Assembly (NCBI GenBank): GCA_031761405.1
Contig: JASEVX010000005.1
Span: 32,678,869 to 32,742,868 of the forward strand
Length of the DNA stretch: 64,000 bases
Direction: 5' to 3'
From: Serripes groenlandicus
Lineage: Eukaryota > Mollusca > Bivalvia > Cardiida > Cardiidae
In this document: piece after piece, positions 53,497 through 64,000 of the stretch
How the letters are laid out: each line of letters opens with the position of its first letter
How positions within the stretch are numbered: position 1 is the stretch's first letter
Notes under the pieces: model-generated
The model's database searches: none
What the model saw: only the letters and a program-made list of their open reading frames with translations
Told to the model about the DNA's origin: nothing
Translations under genes and position numbers: made by a program

Positions 53497-53661
53497 GTGA
53501 TAAAATCTCCCCCTTGCTGTGCTGACCCTCGTAAGCCAGATCAAAGAATACTGGAAACAAGTATGATTTTGGGAGGATGTCCTAGGACTGGTACTTTTCC
53601 TGTTGTAGTTGGGGAACTCAATCGTAAACTCGGTCAAGTAAACAACATGGATTTCGGTTAA
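53497..53661 (+). other. Candidate terminal coding exon (weak)
   Basis: A possible acceptor ('ctgcccattaatttag', ending 53496) opens 54 codons ending in TAA: it begins VIKSPPCCADPRKPDQRI, and GCPRTGTFPVVVGELNRK is central. Composition is balanced, unlike the AT-rich frames nearby, but nothing is recognised and no partner exon was found. Confidence 0.18.
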
Positions 53662-53679
53662 CAGTATCTACTACTTCTT

Positions 53680-53733
53680 TGATGTAGACGACATTTGACG
53701 CATCTGCAGCAGACGAACATTGAAAGCATTGAG
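53680..53733 (+). mobile_element. Family A MITE left-end fragment
   Basis: 'gtagacgacatttgacgcat' 'ctgcagcagacgaacattga'. Confidence 0.5.
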
Positions 53734-53757
53734 TACTGCGTTCATATTAACACCATT

Positions 53758-53923
53758 GTAAACTCAGCCCGGATCAGCATTAGCATGCCGCGCAGGCTTA
53801 CGCGGACAGACACTGTTCGCCTACTGTGGATTTTCTGTTTCAGGAATCAATACTCTATACCTTTATCCCTCTAAGACGGAATGGTCGGCGTTAAATGCGC
53901 AGGCTGATCTGGATCGATACATT
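53758..53923 (+). mobile_element. Family E MITE, both ends lost
   Basis: 'cggatcagcattagcatgcc' 'gattttctgtttcaggaatc' and 'gctgatctggatcgatacat' remain. Confidence 0.7.
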
Positions 53924-54247
53924 TTGGGGAAAATCCTCGAAAAGTATACACAAACGACGAATTTATCCTTTCAGAAAGAAATTCTATTTAACGAAGTTGT
54001 ATAAGTGTGTGGCAAAACTCGGTTATATGGGGAAAGGAGATGTGAAAGGATAATTTATGTATTCTAATTTATTTTGAATGAACAGATAATAATCATGGCA
54101 TTGAATATATAGTTTATTAAAATCTTGCCTTCAAACCGACATTAAATTTTACTTCCAACGTATGGGTCAGTGCAATAAACTGACCATTGTAGCAGTGGCT
54201 TTGGTCCGCAATTTTCTCTGCTGCAGACAACTTACGAAAACATATTC
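53924..54247. other. Stretch with no recognised feature
   Basis: Unassigned AT-rich sequence. Confidence 0.4.
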
Positions 54248-54455
54248 ATAAAACGCAGTCCGCACAGGCTAATCCGGGCCGACACATTCCATCTCAGGTG
54301 GATAGAGCTGTAGAGTAATGATTCATGAAACAGAAAATGCACAGAAGGCGTAAAGTGTCTGTCCGGGTAAGCCTTCGCGGTCTGCTTAGGCTGATCCGGG
54401 TCGATACTTTACGTAAAGTTCACAATGTTGGTTTTCTCATGGAACGTCTCATATA
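54248..54455 (-). mobile_element. Family E MITE, left end lost
   Basis: Enters at 'aacgcagtccgcacaggcta' and ends with the intact terminus 'tctcatggaacgtctcatat'. Confidence 0.8.
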
Positions 54456-54942
54456 TTGAGCGTGGTAAACTAATTATATCGCTAGAGCTCTTTCTGGTGC
54501 CACAGTATAAACACGATAACTAGGTCGGTGACGCGGTGTAAACTAGGTCATAGTAAAAAAAGGTATCTTTACTCTATCGGCGATACGACGTGGCCCGTGT
54601 TAGTTACATCGACTCAGTTTATTCGGTGTTGAACCCCCGACACCTCAAATGGGCAATCGAGAATATTTCCGTAACGTCACTTATTAAACACGTATCTACA
54701 GAAGGGATATTGGGATACATTTCTAGCGGAAAGTTAATAAAAGACGGTGAAGTGACAACTTGAAATGTGTGGAAGTAGAGAGTCTGATGTGACTTTACGT
54801 CATGTACATGCTCGTCTGGGCATTAGCTTTTCGTTACGATGTTGTGTGCATCGTTTTTGAAATGCCGTAGCACGAGCACCGTTGAATCAGAGTAATTGAA
54901 AACACATGGCGAAGAGATATCTTCTATTTACAAACAAAACCT
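54456..54942. other. Stretch with no recognised feature
   Basis: Unassigned. Somewhat higher CpG content than neighbouring AT-rich DNA. Confidence 0.4.
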
Positions 54943-55155
54943 TTAACCCTTTCAGCGCCGATTTGTTTAAAGTAGACTCTTCCATGTTCAAACTCGGACG
55001 ACTCTATTTCAGGTTATAGGATTTTTGGAATATTCTTTATAACTCACAGCCAAACAATGCAGATTTCAGGTGAGACAGCTCGTTACGAGCTGACTCACCT
55101 GAATCTGCATTGTTTGCAAAAAGCTCAATATTGCCTTTGGCGCTGAAAGAGTTAA
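54943..55155 (-). mobile_element. Family B TTAA MITE, full length
   Basis: 213 bp. Ends 'ttaaccctttcagcgcc' and 'ggcgctgaaagagttaa' are the cleanest in the window. Core 'cagctcgttacgagctg' lies within 'aaacaatgcagatttcaggt' and its mirror. Confidence 0.9.
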
Positions 55156-55902
55156 ACAGACTGTTTCAGTTAAATTTCGAGATGTTTTGCGTTTGTTTTT
55201 TTCGCGAGAAAAATTGTCTGTGACCAAAGTTATGAATTTATACACTGGTTGTCTTGCGAAGGCCATTCATCGTCCAAAAACGGATGATGTTTATTGTTCG
55301 TAATACAGCCGTCACACCGGACTTGCGTCCCTACGGCGTCCCTACGGCGACCCAGGACGTGGAAGGGACGCCATGGACGCCGTAGGGTCGTGGTGAGAAC
55401 GCATCAAGACGCCGTGGGGACCCCAAGGACGCCGAAGGTCGCAGAGCGACGGCGTTTACTTTGGACATGTTCAAAGTAAACGCCGAGGTTCGGCGTCCTG
55501 AGCGCGTCCTGGCTCAGGACGCCGTGGGATCGCCCTGAGGTCGCCATGGTCGCTGTAGCATCGCAGTAGGAACCCGAACAACGCCAAAGGAACGTAGTAC
55601 AGACGTGGTAGAGTCGCCATGTAAACGCGGAGAAAAGGATCGGGGGAACCAATGGCGACCTTACTGCGTCCTTACCACGTCTATGGGGTTCTTACCACGA
55701 CCCCATCACGTCTATGGCGTCCTTACCGCGATGTCAGGGCGGATATTTCGGGATTTGAGCTATTGTCCGCGACCTTACAACGTTCTCAATGCGTCCCTGC
55801 GGCGTTAATGGCGTTTCTACGGGGTGCCTACTACGACTATTGCGTTTCTACGGAGTTTGCACTGCGTTCCTAGCGCGTTCCTACTGTTCGCCCTCGAAGA
55901 GC

Positions 55903-55908
55903 TATAAA
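55903..55908 (+). promoter_or_regulatory. TATA box of the Harbinger fragment
   Basis: 'tataaa' about 65 bp upstream of the ATG at 55974, in the only AT-rich window of an otherwise CpG-rich element. It is plausibly the transposase promoter core. No experimental support. Confidence 0.4.
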
Positions 55909-55973
55909 ACCCAATATTTCATCCTATCTTTATCAGTGTATTTCTCGTACTCACCATCATCAGGGCCGAATAA

Positions 55974-56243
55974 ATGATGAACTTGCTCGCACTGCAACAT
56001 ATACTTATTGTCCAGCAGCAGCAGCAGGCAGATGATCATGTCATAGCTGTAAAACTGATCAGACGGCGAAGGAGAAGAAGGGCAAGGCTAAGAAGATGCT
56101 GGGTTAGACCATGGCTCGGTGATGTCCGAAGAGAACAGTTTGGCCACTTCAACCGCCTCATGCCTGAGCTGAGGTTTATACTCGCAGCGAGGACGCCGTT
56201 GGGTCGCCCTGCAGTCGCCGTGGGAACGCCATGCACGCGGTAA
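55974..56243 (+). pseudogene. Harbinger transposase N-terminal fragment
   Basis: 90-codon frame from ATG. Residues 16-20 are poly-Gln and 29-40 are Arg-rich (RRRRRRRARLRR). The diagnostic block follows, CWVRPWLGDVRREQFGHFN then RLMPELR. The Arg run plus 'WVRPWL...(Y/F)..L..ELR' is the usual start of HARBI1-like transposases. After ELRF the frame leaves homology and enters the CpG-rich right arm (ILAARTPLGRPAVAV), so the DDE catalytic core (about 300 residues) is missing and the fragment cannot catalyse transposition. Confidence 0.8.
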
Positions 56244-56667
56244 GGTCGTGGTAGAAACGCTAATAACGCAGTGGGGTCGCAGTGGGGTCGCCGCTGATCA
56301 CCGTATGGACGCCGCAGTGACGCCGTGTAAACTCAATAGAAGCTCCAAGGACGCAGTAAAAACGCGGTAAGGTCGTGTTGGGTTGGGAACGCCATACATA
56401 CACAGATCGCAGAGCACAGAACTCCGGTGTGACGGCTGACTCGAAATCTGGATTTATTTTAGAAAAATCATTGGCGTTCTCAATGCGACCATCGGCGTTC
56501 TCGAAAATATGACAGTTTAGGACGCGGTAAGGACGCCAGTCCGGTGTGACGGCAGTATAACCAAATGACACATGTATTTAAAATGAAGGAAAAGCAACGT
56601 AAAATGAGTTTTTATCAACACAAAAACTAACTGTTTTTCTCCTACTGTCTTGACTCGACCGTTCCCT

Positions 56668-56896
56668 GTGACCCTTTCCCACATACAACAATTATGCAGC
56701 TGGTGACCTTGAAAGTATCTAGGCAAACACACAGAAAAGCTGAATAAATGTAGGTTTAATTACTGAAAAAGAGTTGAACACATTGTGGCAAAAGAAGAAT
56801 TGCTCGTATTGAGCAATTTCTTCTTTTGTCACAGCGTTTTCAAAAGACGTCTACTGCAGAGGCGTCAGCAAGCGTCTATATTTGGGAAAATAGTTG
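56668..56896 (-). mobile_element. Family A MITE
   Basis: 'gaccctttcccacatacaac' to 'tatatttgggaaaatagttg'. Core 'attgctcgtattgagcaat' is nearly intact. Confidence 0.82.
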
Positions 56897-57176
56897 ACTA
56901 AATGACCATTAACGTTCTCTATTAACAAACACAGAACATGATGTGTTCAAAACTAATCATCTGTATCAGGAAAGAGATCGTTTTAACCCAAATAATCACC
57001 ATCAACTTTGTAACTTTGGAGTCAACCTATTCTGCAACTTCACAAACAAAATTATTGTAATTATTCGCTATGATCCATACCATAACGAGTGTCCTGTGAT
57101 CTCGAAAATCTACATTAAGACTTGAAATAGTTTCATCTATGTAAATGTAAATAGTAAAACGATGTTTATATAAATC

Positions 57177-58065
<889 letters not shown>

Positions 58066-58543
58066 TAATAATAAATTGCTGATGTAAATCTTAACCTTGC
58101 GGACTCATTCCAGCCTTAAATACACCGCGCATGGGAACTAGGTGAAGGCCAAGGTCATAAAAACCTCCAGACAAACAGGAGAGTAACGAGTGTAGATTCC
58201 ATTATGATAACACAAGACGTCATGTGACACAATGGGAATATTGTTCATAGTGTTTTTCCCACTGCAACTGTTTGTTGGTTATTTTGGTTGACATTGAGTG
58301 CTTCAGCACATTTTCATTATGATATCGATGTCGTTAGGTCCAAAGAGATGTAGCAACACGTCGGTACAATAGATAGTTACATGCCCTTCGAACCAACAAA
58401 GAGGTTCCCATGTTTCTTCCTCCTACGAGCAAATGTTTGAACTTTACAATTTTTCTACAAATCCATTTTGTTTGCAATTGCAAAAACATGTTTGAGGGAA
58501 AGCTAGTATGTTTCAGTAGTTTTCCATAATAGACGGCTTCGTT
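58066..58543. other. Stretch with no recognised feature
   Basis: No repeat ends or convincing frame. Confidence 0.4.
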
Positions 58544-58760
58544 TTAAACCCTTTCCCTCATACACAACAATTCTGCAGCAGACGACTTTGAACATATTTT
58601 GTCAAAAAATAGAAAATCTCCATTATTGAATGGATGACTAAAAGTGGAAAACATTGTGGCAAAAGGAGAAATTGCACGTTTTGTGCAATTTCTTCTTTTG
58701 TCACTATGTTTTCAAAAAGGCGTCTGCTGCAGAGGCGTCAGATATGGGGGAAAGGGTTAA
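58544..58760 (-). mobile_element. Family A MITE with changed core pairs
   Basis: TTAA to TTAA. Core 'attgcacgttttgtgcaat' has the same paired change as the 44447 copy. About 12 bp are missing before 'gactaaaagtgg' and again near the right end. Confidence 0.88.
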
Positions 58761-58954
58761 TGAGGTGAAAGGTTGTTTTTTACATTTAGCTGTAAACTGT
58801 TGCGTCTATCGAATGCAGGGCAACATACTTCCAAAACTGAGACCATCTGAATACAATTATTAATATTAGATCAAATTGATTATGATACATTGTAACATAA
58901 AACAAAATGGAGGTATAACACAATATTCTACCAGAAGCGGCTTTTCAAAAGGAT

Positions 58955-60240
58955 AAAAAGCAAGAGGGCCAAGACGCCCTAAATCGATCACCTGATTGAT
59001 AGTAAATTAGTTGCAAATATTTAACTGCAAATATCTGGGAAATATTTGATCAAAGAGTGCAATTGAAACCTGCAAGGAGTGGACACTGTTAAAGAAATAG
59101 CTTATCAGTAAAGGCCATTTATATCTTGAAATATAACAAGAACTTTAATAAGATTGGAATTATATTTTTTTTTTGTCATTTTGCACCTTTCCTGATGCCG
59201 CCTTGCATCCGTTGTCAACGAAATCAATATAGCTTCAACAGTTTTTTTAGAGGGCCACTTAAGGAACATTCTATCTTGAATCGGACAAGCAGATTATGGA
59301 GGAAAAGATTTTAAAGTTTGGGTATTTTCTCACTTTTTGATGCAGCAACCAAATATCTACACAGAATAAAAGTCTTTGAACAATTTAGATAGAGGACCAG
59401 CAAAGGAACATTCCTGTGAAGTTAAGTTGAAATTGGTCCATTGGAATGGTAGGAGTTGGTTGTCGTTTGTAGCTATAAGTTCAATTTACCCTTCTTGTGA
59501 TGCCGCCTTGTTGCTATGGTTTTGTAACCAATTAATACAGCTTAAAACAATTAAGTAGAGGATCATTGAAGTAAGATTCTTATTATGTATTTTTAAAATC
59601 AGACAAGCACTTTCATAAAAATGGAATTTTCAAATTTTGGAACTTTTGCCCCTTTTCTGATGCAGCCTGACTGCCATGTTTTCGAACAATCAGATATGGC
59701 TTGAACATTTTTTGTAGAGGATCATCCAAGAATATTTCTTCCAAATTATATTGGAATCTAACAGGCAGATTTGGAGAAGAGAAGTTCGGACATTTTGCCA
59801 CCTTTCTGATGCCGCAGCAACCAAAATTCTCAATGGAATTTAAGCCTTTGAACACTTTTGAAAGAGGACCACCAAAGGAACATTCCTGCAATGTTTTTTA
59901 AGATTCCTAGTATATATTCTTAAAATCAGACAGGCACTTACATAAATATGGAATTTTTGTCATTTTTGTCATTTTCCCCATTTTTCTGATGCTGCCTGAC
60001 TACAATGTTTCGACCAATCAGCATGGGCTTGAACAATTTGTGTAGAGGGGTCACTCAAGGAAAGTTTCTACCAAAATGATATTGGAATCTGACAGTCAGA
60101 TTCGGAGGAGAAGATTTTTAAAGTTTGGACATTTTGCCCCCTTTCTGATGCCGCAGCAACCGAATTCTCAATGGAATTTTTAACCTTTGAACGATTTTGA
60201 AAGAGGACCACCAAAGGAACATTCCTGTGATGTCTTGTGG
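58955..60240. repeat. Diverged tandem repeats, about 160-bp unit
   Basis: Starts 'agcaagagggccaagacgcc'. Recurring block 'agaggaccaccaaaggaaca' and variants at about 59246, 59393, 59552, 59712, 59862, 60040 and 60199. Alternate units are more alike ('gatgccgcagcaacc' vs 'gatgcagcctgactgcc'), so the real period is a dimer. Short frames on both strands repeat with it and are not supported as genes. Confidence 0.8.
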
Positions 60241-60340
60241 AAATTGTTCCTGCGGTTCAGGGGGAGATTATGTTTAAAACTAAAAGTAAACGACGGATGG
60301 ACAGAGTGTATTTGTGGGGTTATTCTCTTTCTGTTTGAAT

Positions 60341-60410
60341 CTTGTGGGTTGCACCCCACAAGTATGCTATTCATTCCGTAATTATTCCCCTTTTACGGAA
60401 TGAATAGCAT
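60341..60410. other. Two adjacent hairpins
   Basis: First: 'cttgtggg' / 'cccacaag' with a 6-nt loop (60341-60362). Second: 18-nt perfect arms 'atgctattcattccgtaa' at 60364-60381 and 60393-60410 with an 11-nt loop. They end the tandem repeat region and could be an element terminus or a transcript 3' end structure. Confidence 0.7.
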
Positions 60411-60520
60411 TAATATGCAAATGAGATACCCGTTATAAAACAAAGAAAACTAATTTTTATCTAAGTGTCTTTATAAAGGTGGTGGGTGGCGAAGTACTCG
60501 GTCACCAGGACGGACTCTGG

Positions 60521-60712
60521 TGATCTAAAAAGAAACGGGACTACATCAGGCAATCTGAATTTCTGGTAACAGTATATCATTAAAACCTATGTTGATGGAG
60601 CTCAAAAGAATCGTCTAACTGCGACGATTCCCTTAAAACGCACAACATAGTTTTGCAGGTCAAATAAAGACCTAAAAACATGAACCACAACCCCTTTTCT
60701 AGAATTCTATAA
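60521..60712. mobile_element. Family D MITE, diverged
   Basis: Central 'ctcaaaagaatcgtctaac' / 'gcgacgattcccttaaaac' and 'ctatgttg' / 'caacatag' match the 44099 copy, as do 'ggtcaaataaagac' and 'ccccttttctagaattct' on the right. The hairpin now has several mismatches. Confidence 0.65.
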
Positions 60713-60849
60713 TTTGTCACTATTTTTGGGATTACTCAATGTTCTGGTTTCATGTTGACGATTATGACATCATTAGGGATCCCAATTCTTTATTTCCGAA
60801 CTACTGTAGGCGTTTTTACTTCCGTGTATACAAGTGAAAAGACCAGGAT

Positions 60850-60936
60850 ATGTGGGAAATGAATACAGAAAGTGGAGGCGCGTCAGACGATAAGTGGTCT
60901 AATCACATCTCCGAGTTAGTGTATCGCATAAAAAAG
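60850..60936 (+). other. Candidate first coding exon (weak)
   Basis: ATG at 60850 (second ATG at 60859) opens 29 codons, MWEMNTESGGASDDKWSNH then ISELVYRIKK, ending at a possible donor 'aaaag|gtgaat' (60936/60937). The acidic, Ser-rich start looks more coding than its surroundings. No following exon was identified. Confidence 0.18.
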
Positions 60937-61077
60937 GTGAATATGCTTAGACCTCGAGGAGTTTCATGTCTATTGTTTAATGTGGCCCGAAGTTCCATTT
61001 TGAGCTTTAACCAATTAAATCGGACAGTGATAACTCTGATGAGACTGTGCGTGTGCATTCGATCGAACCTTCTCATT

Positions 61078-61305
61078 TTAACCCTTTCCCTCATATAGAC
61101 GCTTTCTGACGCCTCTGCAGCAGACGGCTTTTTGAAAACATAGTGACAAAGAAGAAATTGCACAAAACGTGCAATTTCTCCTTTTGCCACAATGTTTTCC
61201 ACTTTTTGTCATAGGTTATCCATTCAATTATGGAGATTTTCTATTTTTTGACAAAAAACGTTCAAAGTCGTCTGCTGCAGAATTGTCGTATGAGGAAAGG
61301 GTTAA
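61078..61305 (+). mobile_element. Family A MITE with changed core pairs
   Basis: 228 bp, TTAA to TTAA. Core 'attgcacaaaacgtgcaat' carries the GCAC/GTGC change on both arms, in the orientation opposite to the 44447 copy. Very close to the 42276 copy elsewhere. Confidence 0.9.
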
Positions 61306-61610
61306 AGACGCTATAATAATGTTTTTTCTCAAAATCCCAACATTTTCATCCCTTTTTGGAAAATCTGAATCATAGAAATAGACAAGATTATAGTAATTAT
61401 GAAACACGTGATATCAGTATATAAAGAACATTTAAGCACACTCCATAATTGAAAGACTTCCGCGTTTTGGTAACACAAATTGAAGCTTGCTGATCGTATG
61501 TTTTCAGTTTAATTTTCTAGTTTTTACACATGGGATTGAGTGTACGAATCAATTCAGTTTTGAAATTAAACTTTTAAATGGATTCATAATCACTCGAAGA
61601 CCAGGGGACC
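61306..61610. other. Stretch with no recognised feature
   Basis: Unassigned AT-rich sequence. Confidence 0.4.
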
Positions 61611-62080
61611 TAATCGATGGATTGATTAATTGATTAATTGATTAATTGATTAATTAATTAACTTGGGTTTAACGCCGTTTTCAAGCAGTTGTCTAAGTCA
61701 TATCACGGTGGTCAGTTCGCCTACCCACGAAGTTAATAACTTTCCCAGTACTAGTACTCCATACAAAAGTATCAACTGTCTGCTTTACCTCTAGATTGCA
61801 TTCCTTTGACCAAAGTGATCAGTGGTCACTGTTCAGAGAGGGTATTGACACATTGATCGGATGTTGACGTTTCAGAGTTATAGTTCGATGGACGCTATAT
61901 ATATATACTGAATTTATACACCAGATTCAATAAGTCGATGGTCCAAGCAACTGTCCACTCCGCCCTATAGACTGTTAGCCATTGTTAGCACATTGGTGTA
62001 AGACGAATGACCCTATAAATCAACGGTCAATGGTCACAGAGGGTTCTGACTTGTCGGTCCGGATGTTACTGTATGAGAAT
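61611..62080 (-). mobile_element. SINE 3' half with (TTAA/CAAT)n tail and body duplication
   Basis: Minus-strand 3' end: (TTAAT)-type tail at 61617-61665, 'aaaacggcgttaaaccc', then 'ccaccgtgatatgac'. Body blocks ('caactgtctgctttacctc', 'ggtcactgttcagagagggt') recur about 190 bp further as 'caactgtccactccgcc' and 'ggtcacagagggttctgac', so the body is duplicated. No head. Confidence 0.65.
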
Positions 62081-62098
62081 TATGGTAGGAGAACGAAT

Positions 62099-62366
62099 AT
62101 ATGAGCTTCCCGCGAGAAAACCAACATTGTGGACTCTGCGTAAAGTATTGAACCGGATCAGACTAAGCACGTTGCGCAGGCTAACCAGATATACACTTTT
62201 CGCCTCCTGCTGATTTTCTGTTTCAGGAATAATTTCTATATTACCTCTATCCCCCTGAGACGGAATGTGTCGGCCCGGATCGGTCTGCGCGGACTGCGAA
62301 GGCTGATCCGGGTCGATACATTACGCAGAGACCATAATGTTGGTTTCTCGTGGGACGGCTCATATA
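62099..62366 (+). mobile_element. Family E MITE
   Basis: 'atatgagcttcccgcgagaa' to 'tctcgtgggacggctcatat'. All internal blocks are present. Confidence 0.88.
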
Positions 62367-62426
62367 CTATTGTAACACACCATTATTAATTAATTGAGGG
62401 TCAAAGAACTGTAAGAAAAGTCAGTC

Positions 62427-62655
62427 TTTACCCTTTCCCACATTCGTCAAATATAAAGCAGAAGAATTCGAGAAATACTTTTACAAAATTATGAAATATC
62501 TCTATAAATGAAACTTCAATTAATGAACAAATTTGAAAATATTATTGCAAACAGAGGAATTTGCTAATTATGAGCATTTTTATTATTTTACCACAATTTG
62601 TTTTGAAAGTCGATCTGAAAGTAGTGGCGTCAGAAAGCTTGTGTATATGGGGATA
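62427..62655 (-). mobile_element. Family A MITE, diverged
   Basis: 'taccctttcccacattcg' to 'gtgtatatggggatataag'. Core 'gaatttgctaattatgagc' is decayed. Confidence 0.7.
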
Positions 62656-62820
62656 TAAGAACAAACATAGTTATATTTAACGTCAATTCTAGATCAAATC
62701 GCCAATGTCGTGCAGTATTTCTTGGAAATCAGACTTTTATAATGTGTATAGTCTTTGCTCATGTAACAACAACCAATTAACTATCAAAGAGGATTAAACT
62801 AGTTACAAACATACATCAGC

Positions 62821-63168
62821 ATAATCAGGGGCGTAGCTTTGCACTAATCAATGTGTAGGCCGTCTCGTGAGAAAATCAACATTGTGGACTCTGCGTAAAG
62901 TATTCGACCCGGATCAGCCTAAGCATGCCACACAGGTCTACCCGGATAGATACTGTTCGCCTCCTGTGGATTTTCTGTTTCAGGAATAACTACTCTATAC
63001 ATCTATTCTCCTAAGACGGAATGTGTCGGTCGGATCAGTCTGCGCGGATTTAGTCGCAGGCTGATCTGGTCGATATATTACGCAGATATCTATCGCCGCA
63101 GCTGCAGTCTTTGTAGAATGTGTAGGCACATGCCTACAGTGCCTTATGGGAGCTACGCCCCTGATAAT
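62821..63168 (+). mobile_element. Family F composite element with 5-bp target duplication
   Basis: The element at 62826-63163 (338 bp) has 'caggggcgtagct' and 'agctacgcccctg' as perfect 13-bp inverted ends, flanked by 'ataat' on both sides. It contains the E-like core ('gccgtctcgtgagaaaatca' to 'gatatattacgcagata') followed by 'tatcgccgcagctgcag' and 'taggcacatgcctacag'. The junctions are the same as in the 20691 copy. Confidence 0.9.
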
Positions 63169-63552
63169 GGCTACTTTTCCATAAGTAGAAGGTAGTGTTT
63201 GCGTTTCAAAAAAGAAAGAAAACTAAACGTGGTTTAAAAAGTTAATGATATCGTACCAGAAATGACTACGTAACTTAGCAATTACAAATCAAACAAAAAG
63301 GACATTACGAGCTGTGCGTGCTGTTGTACGTGTCCTGAATGCTGTCCCGGATGAATCTGTTTACTTTTGTTGTAAACAATACTGTGAATGCATACAGATT
63401 AATCAAACTAACTATTTACTACACCGCATTTAGTTGATAAATTTAACTAATGGCAAGACGTGTTACTTCGAGTGTCGTCTACAAATACATGTAATGAGGA
63501 ACATGTATCATCAAACAAATTAGAGGAATGATTTAATTACAAAACATTGTGT
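63169..63552. other. Stretch with no recognised feature
   Basis: Unassigned AT-rich sequence. Confidence 0.4.
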
Positions 63553-63805
63553 TTAACCCTTTCCCACATACGATAAATCTGCAGCAGAGCGACTTTGACC
63601 ATATACCCCCCCCCCCCTCCCCCGCCGACCCCCCCCCCCCCCCCTCCCCCGCCGACCCCCCCCCCCCCCCCCCCCCCCCCACCCCCCCACCCCAATAGTG
63701 GCAATTAGAGAAATTGCAGATCATGAGCAATTTCTCCATTTGCTACAATGATTTCAAGAGTTGCGTGCTGTAGTGTCAGAAAGCGTGTATGTGGGGAAGG
63801 GTTAA
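63553..63805 (-). mobile_element. Family A MITE with a C-rich expansion inside
   Basis: 'ttaaccctttcccacatacg' to 'gtatgtggggaagggttaa', core 'gaaattgcagatcatgagc'. About 88 bp of C-rich repeat (63606-63693) replaces the normal 'tatttttgcc...' section of the left arm. Confidence 0.88.
63606..63693. repeat. Poly-C tract with repeated 'ctcccccgccga'
   Basis: Runs of C interrupted by two copies of 'ctcccccgccga' and by A or CA near the right end. It can form an i-motif, or a G-quadruplex on the minus strand, and is likely length-unstable. Confidence 0.93.
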
Positions 63806-64000
63806 AGGAGAATTCGCCCGTCTAGAGTATTGTTTCCCCTTTTAAACAATGTATCAGTGACACGGTCGTATATAATTGATTCTAAGAATGGACGCGAATA
63901 CATTTGTAGCAAAAATTGAAATCTTGAAACATAAATATGATAATTGGGGGAGAAAAGGAAACGTTCTGAGAAAGCACAAAATTTAAAAAAAATGAAGAAT

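Larger units (their letters stand above)
55301..56560 (+). mobile_element. PIF/Harbinger-like non-autonomous transposon
   Basis: The element at 55304-56557 is 1254 bp. Ends 'tacagccgtcacaccggact' and (inverted) 'tactgccgtcacaccggact' match at 19 of 20 positions, flanked by TAA at 55301-55303 and 56558-56560. The three-base TWA-type duplication is the PIF/Harbinger hallmark. Both arms are packed with CpG-rich degenerate motifs of about 15 bp (gacgccgtngggtcg and its inverse), probably transposase-binding or hairpin-forming subterminal repeats. The middle retains a TATA-like box and a transposase N-terminal fragment. The catalytic DDE region is gone. Confidence 0.87.

Overview
This is eukaryotic intergenic or intronic DNA, most likely from a bivalve mollusc. 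It is AT-rich. No intact protein-coding gene can be supported. Almost everything recognisable is non-autonomous DNA transposons (MITEs), tRNA-derived SINEs, and tandem arrays, several of which grew out of those elements. The bivalve reading rests on SINE bodies with a 'gcggcgttaaa' plus CAAT-type tail and on 'gctcacctgagcacgaagtgct'-type repeats, both of which I associate with molluscs from memory. A dreissenid-like heterodont would fit, but that is a guess. There is one assembly gap of 200 N (32885-33084).

Repeat families named here: family A, about 230 bp, TTAA-flanked, ends CCCTTTCCC...GGGAAAGGG, more than 30 copies; family B, about 213 bp, TTAA-flanked, ends CTCTTTCAGCGCC...GGCGCTGAAAGAG; family C, about 226 bp, ends CGTGAAACRGTTG; family D, about 194 bp, with a very long central hairpin; family E, about 270 bp, ends ATATGAGCCGT...ACGGCTCATAT, about 11 copies; family F, ends CAGGGGCGTAGCT, with perfect 5-bp target duplications and a built-in E-like core; one 497-bp element with a 7-bp target duplication (18145-18641); and a 1254-bp PIF/Harbinger-like element (55304-56557) with TAA target duplications and a fragment of transposase N-terminus. 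Families A, B and C carry central palindromes built from the same parts.

Layout. 1-9.8 kb: MITE clusters (three joined end to end at 971-1623) and two SINEs. 9.8-14.8 kb: MITEs and a long featureless stretch. 14.8-16.1 kb: SINEs and a 41-bp array of SINE tail. 16.1-20.1 kb: MITEs. 20.7-22.2 kb: an F element, an 18-bp array, and a SINE. 22.2-32.9 kb: scattered SINEs and MITEs. 33.6-36 kb: SINEs plus two tRNA-Cys genes and a broken third copy. 37.1-38.0 kb: a 22-bp array. 39.8-39.95 kb: a decayed PHD finger. 40.3-41.0 kb: 166-bp repeats. 42.3-47.1 kb: family A copies and a 2-kb array derived from the family A end. 48.6-52.1 kb (minus strand): a decayed intronless gene of a large uncharacterised, probably transposon-related protein. 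52.3-56.6 kb: MITEs and the Harbinger element. 57.2-58.1 kb: a GA microsatellite. 58.9-60.4 kb: diverged 160-bp tandem repeats. 60.5-64 kb: D, A, E and F copies.

The only features likely to make a functional product are the tRNA-Cys genes. The most interesting biology is how mobile elements are built and how they generate new satellites: shared hairpin cores between families with different ends, paired base changes that keep the hairpins intact, and two independent cases in which a transposon end became a minisatellite.
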